20,907 bases of DNA from an uncultured Anaerotignum sp. (GTDB lineage Bacteria; Bacillota; Clostridia; Lachnospirales; Anaerotignaceae), in NCBI RefSeq assembly GCF_905212195.1, contig NZ_CAJMDQ010000044.1:1-20907 (forward strand), read 5' to 3'. The stretch's first letter is position 1; every line of letters starts with the position of its first letter. Both the position numbers and the translations under genes were made by a program. Below the pieces are notes generated by a model. It was not told the origin of the DNA. It saw nothing but the letters and a program-made list of their open reading frames with translations, and made no database searches. Below are positions 7,201 to 13,832 of the stretch, piece after piece.

Positions 7201-9087
7201 ATAGGCAAGATATGCCAATGCTTTTTCTTCTTTCACAGGTACAACATCCAGAACTGCATTGACTGTATGAATGAATTCTTTGGATTCCGTAAAGGCAGGT
7301 GCCATTTCGCACAGATTGAGCAAAATTGCAGCCTGAATTTCCAGAACATCCCGAGAAGCAAAATGCTCCATAAAGCGGAAGCATACATTCCGTTCGGCAT
7401 CATCCAAAAGTACCATAGGAATGGAAGGCATGGTATCCAGCAGAATAAAAGCTGTTTCATCAATCCATCCCAATTCCTGATAATACGCAAGAAGCGGCAC
7501 AACATATCTCTTGCGTTGTTCTTCTTTACAGTTTTCCAGCAAAGAAATGACAACACGCTTCAAACAATACCCAAGCCAGCGTCTATGACGGTCAATGACT
7601 TTGTGATCCGGCAAGATGATACGATCCAGATATCTTTTCCACAGCTGGAAACTATCTGTTTCATCCAGTATCACATTCACATTTTGAGGGAGTTCTTTCC
7701 CGTATTCTACGTCATAATGGGCAATCATATTCCCCAGCAGATCTGCTGCCTGTCTGCGGATGTCCCCTTCTCTGTGGAACATCAGATCATACAGAAAGTT
7801 CATTGCCATCTGTTTTTGACGCTGGTTCATATAAGTGAAATATTCCGCGAAGATATTCAGATATGCCCTTGTATCCTTCCAATTACGTGTGCTGCGCGCC
7901 GCTTCCAGAACATCACCAAAAGTCAGTTCCCGACTCAGCTTATGCATCAGGCGAATATTATGGTCAATGGCAATATTTTTGAACGCATCTACCGTTTCAT
8001 CAATATTCAGCAATGCAGGATTTCGCTGCGGAACAGGCTTCAATGCACAGCTGGTCAAATCCACATTGACGCCAAGAGCTTTCATATAATTTTCAAAGTC
8101 TTCCAAACGGGAATAAACGTGGCGATAGCGATTTTCTTTGGCCGTGTCCACATTATCCAGCTTATTCAAAATCACCGCAAAAGAGGATGCCAGGCTGTAG
8201 AAGCCCATGATTTCCTTGCCTTTTTCATCGTAGCCATTGTTTTTCACTCGGAAATCGGCATAAATCAATATCAGGGATTCCACAGTAAGATTTTCCAATT
8301 CCAAATCCCAAGTGGAATGGTTTGCGGCAATATGTCCAATATTAGGCAGTTCATGGACTCTGCACCAAAGGTCTGTATAATAATAATGCAGATAGGGAAT
8401 TCTTCTGACTTCATTTTCCCTGCATCCATATTTCCCGATGTCATGGGCAGCTGCAGCACCGGAAATCAAAGGCAAATCCACAGGAATGCCGGTCTTTGCA
8501 AGCTGTCTTGCAATGTGCATGGCAATATGATGCACCCCTGCTACATGGGCCAACATATCAAACGGCATAATCTCCCTGCCAATACGCATCAATTCATATA
8601 AATAGGCATTCGAAAAACACTGTAAGAAACGCCGATATTCTTCTTCGTAAGGGCTTCCTTCCAGTTCTTCTTCCGTTGCAAAATCAAAATCTCGGATTCT
8701 GGAAAATGGCAGTCGTTCCTTTTCTTTATTCAAAAAGAACCGCAGACATTCCAAATAAAATGCCGCTGCTTTGTCGTATTGATCTGTTGCAGGAATATCG
8801 TCACGATGGGGATAAATCTTGCGAATCATATGCCCATACAAAGCCGGCAGCCATCCATCCTTTGGTCGGCTTCCCACAAAATTTTCCATGGCAGGACTGC
8901 ACAGATTCAAAACATTACGACAGGACACCTCGCCCGTCATGAGTTTTTCCATTGCTTCCAGCCATACGCCTTTATCCATAACAGCCAGCACATCTTTTTT
9001 ATGCAATCCCGCGTTCTGCAAAAAATCCCGTGCAGTCAAAGTATTCTGTAATTCCTTGTATGTCAACTGAAGTTGCTTTTTGTCCAT
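4243..9087 (-). CDS. 1614-residue fusion: HD domain, helical repeats, nucleotidylyltransferase, PRTase-like domain
   Basis: I recognise the parts but no named protein. Residues about 180-310 are an HD metal-phosphohydrolase domain: His186/187, His215-Asp216 in AAHDIGKYG, His252/257 and Asp278. Residues about 390-900 are amphipathic helices like HEAT/ARM repeats. Residues 917-1080 are a nucleotidylyltransferase: GTFDPFTLGH (922-931) is the T/HxGH motif, and ISSTRIR (1072-1078) is the matching C-terminal motif of NMNAT-type enzymes. Residues about 1115-1290 weakly resemble a GNAT acetyltransferase without a clear acetyl-CoA loop. Residues about 1324-1550 hold VILVDDLLHKGYR (1425-1437), like the PRPP loop of type I phosphoribosyltransferases. 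No signal peptide or membrane helix is seen. In Firmicutes NadD is often encoded beside YqeK, an HD-domain Ap4A hydrolase, so an HD plus adenylyltransferase fusion has a parallel. It heads a tight three-gene operon. The SD (AAGGGCGG) is weak. Domain calls are good for HD and nucleotidylyltransferase; overall function is unknown. Confidence 0.85.
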   Translation of the reverse strand: MDKKQLQLTYKELQNTLTARDFLQNAGLHKKDVLAVMDKGVWLEAMEKLMTGEVSCRNVLNLCSPAMENFVGSRPKDGWLPALYGHMIRKIYPHRDDIPATDQYDKAAAFYLECLRFFLNKEKERLPFSRIRDFDFATEEELEGSPYEEEYRRFLQCFSNAYLYELMRIGREIMPFDMLAHVAGVHHIAMHIARQLAKTGIPVDLPLISGAAAAHDIGKYGCRENEVRRIPYLHYYYTDLWCRVHELPNIGHIAANHSTWDLELENLTVESLILIYADFRVKNNGYDEKGKEIMGFYSLASSFAVILNKLDNVDTAKENRYRHVYSRLEDFENYMKALGVNVDLTSCALKPVPQRNPALLNIDETVDAFKNIAIDHNIRLMHKLSRELTFGDVLEAARSTRNWKDTRAYLNIFAEYFTYMNQRQKQMAMNFLYDLMFHREGDIRRQAADLLGNMIAHYDVEYGKELPQNVNVILDETDSFQLWKRYLDRIILPDHKVIDRHRRWLGYCLKRVVISLLENCKEEQRKRYVVPLLAYYQELGWIDETAFILLDTMPSIPMVLLDDAERNVCFRFMEHFASRDVLEIQAAILLNLCEMAPAFTESKEFIHTVNAVLDVVPVKEEKALAYLAYEIRKNCGLPQKNKAAYQEIFEDSAVVSDIFLDNLKAATPWKIKIINMRLLYDRICSGVTMPKLHVATHLSNLLKVSEQVSVRHAAGETLVKLAPMLSWDQRNEVAIELTKGLEIGEFEFSKYIPQYLGEFVLFLHPKELDEFIKDLERLQNSTNDRIASVALDTFGVMLQHYGQYQSRFPELAQVYEDRRKKIMGMILKGFANYQENVKREAFWVVGHELFAQDYLSMQEKKNLFGFLSKKMLMLVEQDEDSELTFFNHTAGWNFVYHFISAYIFQEKKFTFSEPQKIAFFPGTFDPFTLGHKEIAREIRDLGFTVYLALDEFSWSKKAQPHRVRRRILDMSVANEENIFLFPSDTPVNIANPADLKKLREMFPGKEVYMVAGSDVVQNASSYRMEPEENSIMTFPHVIFRRETREGRGNKTSYDMIQNTVVELKLPTHFEDISSTRIRENIDHNRDISNLIDTVAQNYIYDRGLYLREPQYKRLLQTKAVEIKHETNAKDIAEIIRQGNLGNDESEKLLHTLQEPGCTATIIFDQDGKGRPDAIMLYRHISTTELFGEFQDMMTASYIRQQTSGKIVLILAGYIRSRSKIADLEQIVLTETLAECLRQDYTYTVCSPKYSQITKSMKDALERQGFIPVPLPEVPREIYVVDMKQPVVLYHNVQTAIKEPFSTNPRVLRVLDESHKRFQRSLTKLYPGELVLSFNAGIMYNRLIELITAANGMPKEPLPVRTLGKNMCVPFGKILKGIVIPNTVTKVLHTDKVFDSRIHGFRIAEFPEYLPLRSQVRTIKSFRRPVILVDDLLHKGYRIRELDPLFKEENVEIDRLIVGMLSGRGKDLMEIQGRKVESAYFIPSMRIWFVETSMYPFIGGDGVETNADKTGNFLHGVNLILPYVMPGFIRGASKENIYDLSMVCLQNTKEILTVLEEEYQALYERNLTLGRLSEVIIWPRIPDKGNCVAYDYHLPASVYLENDMEQMIRLEHLVK

Positions 9088-9093
9088 AAAACA

Positions 9094-9174
9094 CCGCCCT
9101 TCTCATAAATCAAATCCATTAAATCACCGCACAGATGCGGTACAAAGATGTCTTCTGCATCATCTTGCAGCGAC
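9094..9174 (-). promoter_or_regulatory. structured mRNA leader of the 1614-residue gene
   Basis: Three short hairpins can form just ahead of this gene. Hairpin A is GTC-tt-CTGCA / TGCAG-c-GAC (9150-9174). Hairpin B is AAGATG (9145-9150) / CATCTT (9161-9166); it shares bases with A, so the two exclude each other. Hairpin C is ACCGCA (9126-9131) / TGCGGT (9136-9141), perfect with a 4-nt loop. The ACCGC that starts hairpin C in the transcript can also pair with GCGGT inside the ribosome site (plus-strand 9093-9097). This is the layout of a translational switch, but it matches no riboswitch class I know and all stems are short. Confidence 0.3.
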
Positions 9175-9195
9175 TTTTATAAATCAATTTGCTTT

Positions 9196-9251
9196 ATCAT
9201 TATGATTTTACTACATTCTGTAAAATTAGGGAATGTTTTATCTAAATTATA
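9196..9251 (-). promoter_or_regulatory. candidate promoters and palindrome upstream of the three-gene operon
   Basis: Two promoter candidates are visible on the minus strand. One is TTTACA (9219-9224), a 17-bp spacer and AATGAT (9196-9201). The other has a perfect TATAAT (9246-9251), but its best -35, TTGCAA (9271-9276), is 19 bp away and abuts the neighbouring repeat element. The first -35 lies in a palindrome: TTTTAC (9206-9211) and GTAAAA (9220-9225) flank TACA-TTC-TGTA (9212-9222), which could be an operator. Neither choice is proven. Confidence 0.35.
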
Positions 9252-9311
9252 CTTACGATCTTTATGATTTTTGCAACAAAAAAGGAAGATCTTTGGGAGC
9301 ATCTTCATAAG

Positions 9312-9358
9312 AAAACAAAAAAAGCCAAAATCCTTATTATGACAAAGGATTTTGGCTT
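9312..9358 (-). terminator. Rho-independent terminator after carB
   Basis: AAGCCAAAATCCTT (9322-9335) and AAGGATTTTGGCTT (9345-9358) form a perfect 14-bp stem with a 9-nt loop. On the minus strand the stem is followed by TTTTTGTTTTC, a good U-rich tail. On the plus strand the tail is CCTTACTTTATT, which is weaker. The orientation therefore fits the end of the glnN-carB gene string, about 165 bp past the carB stop. Confidence 0.75.
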
Positions 9359-9403
9359 CCTTACTTTATTAAGATTTTATTTGTTATGTTTTCTTCCGAA
9401 AAC

Positions 9404-9463
9404 AGCAATTCCCCTTAAGAAATCAAAAAAGGCAAATCAATGTTTTCTTAAGGGGAAATTGCT
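9404..9463. repeat. long imperfect palindrome between carB and its terminator
   Basis: AGCAATT-CCCCTTAAGAAA (9404-9422) pairs with TTTCTTAAGGGG-A-AATTGCT (9444-9463) over 19 bp with a single bulged A (9456) and a 21-nt loop. The stem is much longer than an ordinary terminator stem. The plus-strand side is followed by a T-rich stretch, while the minus-strand side is followed only by GTTTTC. It could protect the carB mRNA 3' end or be part of the surrounding repeat element. Confidence 0.55.
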
Positions 9464-9521
9464 TTTGTGATCTTCCTTTTTTGATTGATGGAAAATATGA
9501 TAATATTGGAAAAAACGATTT

Positions 9522-12500
9522 TCAGGCATTAATTGTTGAGATTTTCATAGTCGTTTCTTCCAATACATCTAACAAAACTTTTACTGTATCCAGTGCTGTC
9601 AACACTGTCACATTGTTTTCACAGGCACAAGCTCTGATTGTAATGCCGTCCGCATCCTGTGTTCCTGCAGTGATGGATCTTGTATTGATCACGTAGCTGA
9701 CATAACCGGAGCGGATAGACTGCAGTACTTCATCGCTGCCTTCACTTGGTTTGTGGAGTGCATGTGTACGGATACCATGCTGTTTTAAGAAATCTGCTGT
9801 TCCTTTTGTAGCTTCCAGATTGAATCCCATCTGATAGAAACGGCGAATTAAAGGCAGACCTTCTTCCTTATCCGCATCTGCCAAAGAAACAAGCACTGTG
9901 CCATAATTCTGCAGATGCATGCCGGAGGCCACCATTGCTTTATACATTGCCCGATGGAGTTTGGCATCATAACCAATGGCTTCCCCTGTAGATTTCATTT
10001 CTGGTGACAGATAAGCATCCATACCGTGCAGTTTAGAGAAAGAGAATGCTGGTGCTTTTACATACCAACGCTTTTTCTCATCAGGATACAGCTGGCAAAT
10101 CCCCTGTTCTTCCAAAGAAATACCCAACATAACTCTCGTAGCAATATCTGCCAGAGGATAGCCTGTGGCTTTGGAAAGGAAAGGCACTGTACGGGAGGAA
10201 CGAGGATTTACTTCAATAATATATACATCATCGTTGCCATCCACAATGAACTGGATATTGAACAGACCTCTGATACCAATACCCAAACCCAGTTTTTTCG
10301 CATATCCCAAAATGACACCTTTGACCTTATCAGAAATACCAAAAGGCGGATATACGCTAATGGAGTCACCAGAGTGTACCCCCGTACGTTCTACCAGCTC
10401 CATAATGCCCGGAACGAATACACGGGTGCCATCACAAATGGCATCCACTTCTACTTCTTTGCCTTGGATATATTTGTCAACCAATACAGGTTTATCTTTA
10501 TCCACTTCTACTGCTGTTTCCAGATAACGGCGCAGCTGTGGTTCGTTCGCCACAATCTGCATGGCTCTGCCACCCAATACAAAGCTTGGTCTAACCAAAA
10601 CAGGATAACCAATCTCTGCCGCAGCGGCAACGCCATCTTCAATATTTGTAACCGCTTTCCCTTTGGGCTGAGGAATTTCCAGTTTTTCCAGCAATGCTTC
10701 AAAGGATTCTCTGTTTTCCGCCCGTTCAATGGCTACACTGTCTGTACCAATGATAGGCACGCCTCTTTTTTGGAGAGGTTCTGCCAGATTGACAGCAGTC
10801 TGTCCGCCCAGAGAAGCAATAACTCCTTCCGGTTTTTCCAATGCGATAACGTTCATAACGTCTTCTACGCACAGTGGTTCAAAGTACAGTTTATCGGAAG
10901 TAGTATAGTCTGTAGAAACAGTTTCCGGGTTATTATTGATGATGATAGCTTCATATCCCGCTTCCTGAATGGTTTTTACCGCATGAACAGTGGAATAGTC
11001 AAACTCTACCCCCTGACCGATACGGATAGGGCCAGAACCCAATACCAGTATCTTTTTCCGGTCAGAAACGACAGATTCGTTTTCATCTTCATAAGTTGCG
11101 TAGAAATAAGGAATATAGCTGTCAAATTCCGCCGCACAGCTGTCAATCATTTTATAATGCGGAACAATGCCTGCTTTCTGACGCATCTGGAATACTTCCT
11201 CTTCTTCCATCTGCCACAGTTTTGCAATGGCAGCATCGGAAAAGCCCATTTTCTTCGCAGCATATAAAGCCGCTTCATCTCTTACATGTTCTTTCAATTC
11301 ATTTTCTTCTAAAATGATGTTCTGCAATTTGCGGATAAAGAAAATATCGATTTTTGTTGCATCCGCAATTTTTTCCGGCGCACATCCCTGACGCAGCAAT
11401 TCTGCAATGGCATAAATTCTATCGTCTGTTCCCTTAGGAATGTATGCCATCAATTCTTCCTGACTCTGACCATCAAATTTCGCCATATGCAAATGGTTTA
11501 CACCGATTTCCAAAGAACGGATGGCTTTCAGCAAACTTTCCTCAATGGTTCTGCCTACGCCCATAACTTCGCCGGTGGCTTTCATCTGCGTACCCAGTCG
11601 ATTGTCAGCATCTGCAAATTTATAAAACGGGAATCCCGGCATTTTTGTAACCACATAGTCCAGTGCTGGTTCAAATGCCGCAGGGGTATTGGCAAGGGGA
11701 ATTTCATCCAAAGTCATGCCTACACCAATTTTCGCGGAAACTCTGGCAATGGGATAACCGCTGGCTTTGGAAGCCAATGCAGAGGAACGGGAAACACGTG
11801 GATTGACTTCAATCAGATAATACTGGAAAGAATGTGGATCTAATGCAAACTGTACGTTACATCCACCTTCAATTTTCAGGGCGCGGATAATCTTCAGGGC
11901 GCTGTTTCTCAACATCTGATATTCTTTATCTGTCAAAGTCTGAGAAGGACATACAACAATGGAATCCCCTGTATGGATACCGACAGGGTCTAAGTTTTCC
12001 ATATTACATACAGTAATAGCTGTGTCGTTTTTATCACGAATCACTTCGTATTCGATTTCTTTATAGCCTTTAATACTTTTTTCTACCAGAACCTGATGGG
12101 TAGGTGACAAAGCCAAAGCGTTTTTCATCAATTCACGGAAACCCTGTTCATCGTCAGCAAATCCGCCGCCAGTACCGCCCAATGTAAAAGCAGGACGCAA
12201 TACAACAGGGTAACCAATGGATGCAGCAATTTCCAGACCTGTTTTAATGGAATCCGCAATGCCGGAAGGCAATACAGGTTCTCCCAGTCTTTCGCAGAGT
12301 TCTTTGAATTCTTCTCTATCCTCTGCCTGACGGATACTGTCGCTGCTGGTACCCAAAAGTTCCACCTGACATTCCTGCAGGATGCCTTTTTTCTCTAACT
12401 GCATAGCAAGGTTCAGGCCTGTCTGTCCGCCAATGCCGGGCAGAATAGCATCCGGTCTTTCATGACGTACGATCTTTGCCACATATTCCAATGTCAAAGG

Positions 12501-12701
12501 TTCCATATATACTTTATCCGCAATGGTGGTATCGGTCATAATGGTCGCTGGATTGGAATTGCAAAGCACTACTTCATAGCCTTCTTCTTTCAGGGCAAGA
12601 CACGCCTGTGTGCCCGCATAGTCAAATTCTGCCGCCTGTCCAATGACAATGGGACCAGAGCCAATGACCATAATTTTATGAATATCAGTTCTTTTCGGCA
12701 T
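9522..12701 (-). CDS. carB: carbamoyl-phosphate synthase, large subunit
   Basis: Makes carbamoyl phosphate from bicarbonate, ammonia passed from CarA, and two ATP, for pyrimidine and arginine synthesis. The 1059-residue length is normal. The duplicated layout is clear: GSGPIVIGQAAEFDYAG (15-31) opens the first half and GSGPIRIGQGVEFDYS, near residue 553, opens the second. Each half goes on into an ATP-grasp domain, with EVNPR segments in both. The last roughly 130 residues form the MGS-like domain that binds allosteric effectors in relatives. GAAGGAGGG before the ATG fits the start at 12701. The start lies within the end of carA (17-nt overlap), so the two subunits are translationally coupled. 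The gene is last in its string and is followed by hairpins. Confidence 0.97.
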   Translation of the reverse strand: MPKRTDIHKIMVIGSGPIVIGQAAEFDYAGTQACLALKEEGYEVVLCNSNPATIMTDTTIADKVYMEPLTLEYVAKIVRHERPDAILPGIGGQTGLNLAMQLEKKGILQECQVELLGTSSDSIRQAEDREEFKELCERLGEPVLPSGIADSIKTGLEIAASIGYPVVLRPAFTLGGTGGGFADDEQGFRELMKNALALSPTHQVLVEKSIKGYKEIEYEVIRDKNDTAITVCNMENLDPVGIHTGDSIVVCPSQTLTDKEYQMLRNSALKIIRALKIEGGCNVQFALDPHSFQYYLIEVNPRVSRSSALASKASGYPIARVSAKIGVGMTLDEIPLANTPAAFEPALDYVVTKMPGFPFYKFADADNRLGTQMKATGEVMGVGRTIEESLLKAIRSLEIGVNHLHMAKFDGQSQEELMAYIPKGTDDRIYAIAELLRQGCAPEKIADATKIDIFFIRKLQNIILEENELKEHVRDEAALYAAKKMGFSDAAIAKLWQMEEEEVFQMRQKAGIVPHYKMIDSCAAEFDSYIPYFYATYEDENESVVSDRKKILVLGSGPIRIGQGVEFDYSTVHAVKTIQEAGYEAIIINNNPETVSTDYTTSDKLYFEPLCVEDVMNVIALEKPEGVIASLGGQTAVNLAEPLQKRGVPIIGTDSVAIERAENRESFEALLEKLEIPQPKGKAVTNIEDGVAAAAEIGYPVLVRPSFVLGGRAMQIVANEPQLRRYLETAVEVDKDKPVLVDKYIQGKEVEVDAICDGTRVFVPGIMELVERTGVHSGDSISVYPPFGISDKVKGVILGYAKKLGLGIGIRGLFNIQFIVDGNDDVYIIEVNPRSSRTVPFLSKATGYPLADIATRVMLGISLEEQGICQLYPDEKKRWYVKAPAFSFSKLHGMDAYLSPEMKSTGEAIGYDAKLHRAMYKAMVASGMHLQNYGTVLVSLADADKEEGLPLIRRFYQMGFNLEATKGTADFLKQHGIRTHALHKPSEGSDEVLQSIRSGYVSYVINTRSITAGTQDADGITIRACACENNVTVLTALDTVKVLLDVLEETTMKISTINA

Positions 12702-13791
12702 GTGCCTTTCCCTCCTTCATCATCTGTATAAAACGATCAAACAAATATCCGCTGTCCTGTGGACCCGGTGCACTTTCCGGATGATACTGCACGCTATAGA
12801 TAGAATCTTTTTCACAGGCAACCCCTTCTACGGTTTTATCCAGCAGATTAATATGGGTAATGGTCAGGTCTGTGCCTTCCAGACTGCTTTCATCTACTGC
12901 ATAAGAGTGATTCTGAGAAGTAATTTCCACTTTTCCAGTTACAATGTTCTTTACAGGGTGGTTGCCGCCATGGTGACCAAATTTCATTTTATAAGTTTTT
13001 GCGCCATAAGACAGGGAAATGAGCTGGTGTCCCAGACAAATACCAAACATGGGCACACTTCCCCGCAGCTGCTGAATCATTTCAATAGCAGGCTGTACTG
13101 CTGCAGGGTCCCCCGGCCCATTGGAAAGGAATACACCATCCGGCTGGAGTTTGCGAATTTCCTCAGCAGATGTGTTCCAAGGAACAATAGTCACGTGACA
13201 GCCTCTCTTTTTCCATGCCTTCAAAATACTGTGCTTGATACCAAAATCAACAGCTACAATATGATATTTCGGTTCTTCTGTTTCATATTCCCAGCTTTCC
13301 TTACAGCTTACAATTTCTGCCATGTTTCCGGGAATGGTGGTTTCTTTCAAGATTTCCAGACCTTTTTCCAAAGGAGTGTCTACGCTTGTAATCAATGCTT
13401 TTCTGCTGCCGAAATCTCGAATGGATCTTGTCAGTTTTCTGGTATCAATGCCAGAAATCCCCGGCACATCAAACTTTTTCATCATTTCGGACAATGTTGC
13501 TTCCGCACGGAAATTGGAAGGATGGTCTTCATATTCCCGCACAATCATAGCGCCAATGGTCGGATGGAATGTTTCATAATCATCTGCTGCCATGCCATAG
13601 TTCCCAATCAAAGGATATGTCATCACAACACCCTGATAGGTATAAGACGGGTCAGAAAAAATTTCCTGATACCCAATGACACCTGTATGGAACACCAATT
13701 CAAATACTTTATCTGTATCTGCACCAAAGCCATAACCATAATACTGGCTGCCATCTTCTATAATCAATTTTCTGTCATATGTTCTAATCAT
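12685..13791 (-). CDS. carA: carbamoyl-phosphate synthase, small (glutaminase) subunit
   Basis: Hydrolyses glutamine and channels ammonia to CarB. I start it at 13791 (MIRTYDRKL), giving 368 residues, the usual size. The frame stays open 57 codons further upstream, but that stretch lies inside pyrG and has no family resemblance, while AAGGAG sits 5 bases before 13791. The N-terminal CPSase domain (about 1-150) is followed by a class I amidotransferase domain with Cys252 in FGICLGHQL and His337/Glu339 in QYHPES. The SNGPGDP segment (223-229) of the oxyanion region is present. It follows pyrG after 41 nt and overlaps carB by 17 nt. Together with pyrG it places two pyrimidine steps, UMP precursor and CTP formation, in one transcript. 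Confidence 0.96.
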   Translation of the reverse strand: MIRTYDRKLIIEDGSQYYGYGFGADTDKVFELVFHTGVIGYQEIFSDPSYTYQGVVMTYPLIGNYGMAADDYETFHPTIGAMIVREYEDHPSNFRAEATLSEMMKKFDVPGISGIDTRKLTRSIRDFGSRKALITSVDTPLEKGLEILKETTIPGNMAEIVSCKESWEYETEEPKYHIVAVDFGIKHSILKAWKKRGCHVTIVPWNTSAEEIRKLQPDGVFLSNGPGDPAAVQPAIEMIQQLRGSVPMFGICLGHQLISLSYGAKTYKMKFGHHGGNHPVKNIVTGKVEITSQNHSYAVDESSLEGTDLTITHINLLDKTVEGVACEKDSIYSVQYHPESAPGPQDSGYLFDRFIQMMKEGKAHAEKN

Positions 13792-13832
13792 ATATGCTCC
13801 TTTCTTCCCATACTCCATGTCCATAAAACGAA

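Larger units (their letters stand above)
9277..9483. repeat. 207-bp nested inverted-repeat element (MITE-like)
   Basis: CAAAAAAGGAAGATC (9277-9291) and GATCTTCCTTTTTTG (9469-9483) are perfect 15-bp inverted complements that enclose 177 bp. Inside lie two further long hairpins: 14 bp perfect at 9322-9358, and 19 bp with one bulged A at 9404-9463. The loop of the second repeats the AAAAAAGG of the outer arm. The layout, with terminal repeats and no gene, is like a miniature inverted-repeat element. I see no target-site duplication at the edges. It may simply be a compound terminator, as it fills most of the gap after carB. Confidence 0.45.

Noticed and set aside
4243..9087. Housekeeping NadD for the giant protein
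   Set aside because: The nucleotidylyltransferase motifs fit the superfamily, but NadD is about 200 residues. The fused domains and size argue against a plain NadD.
9264..9470. Small 68-codon plus-strand gene in the gap after carB
   Set aside because: It runs through the hairpin arms of the nested repeat, its translation is low-complexity and Lys/Leu-rich, and no clear SD precedes it.
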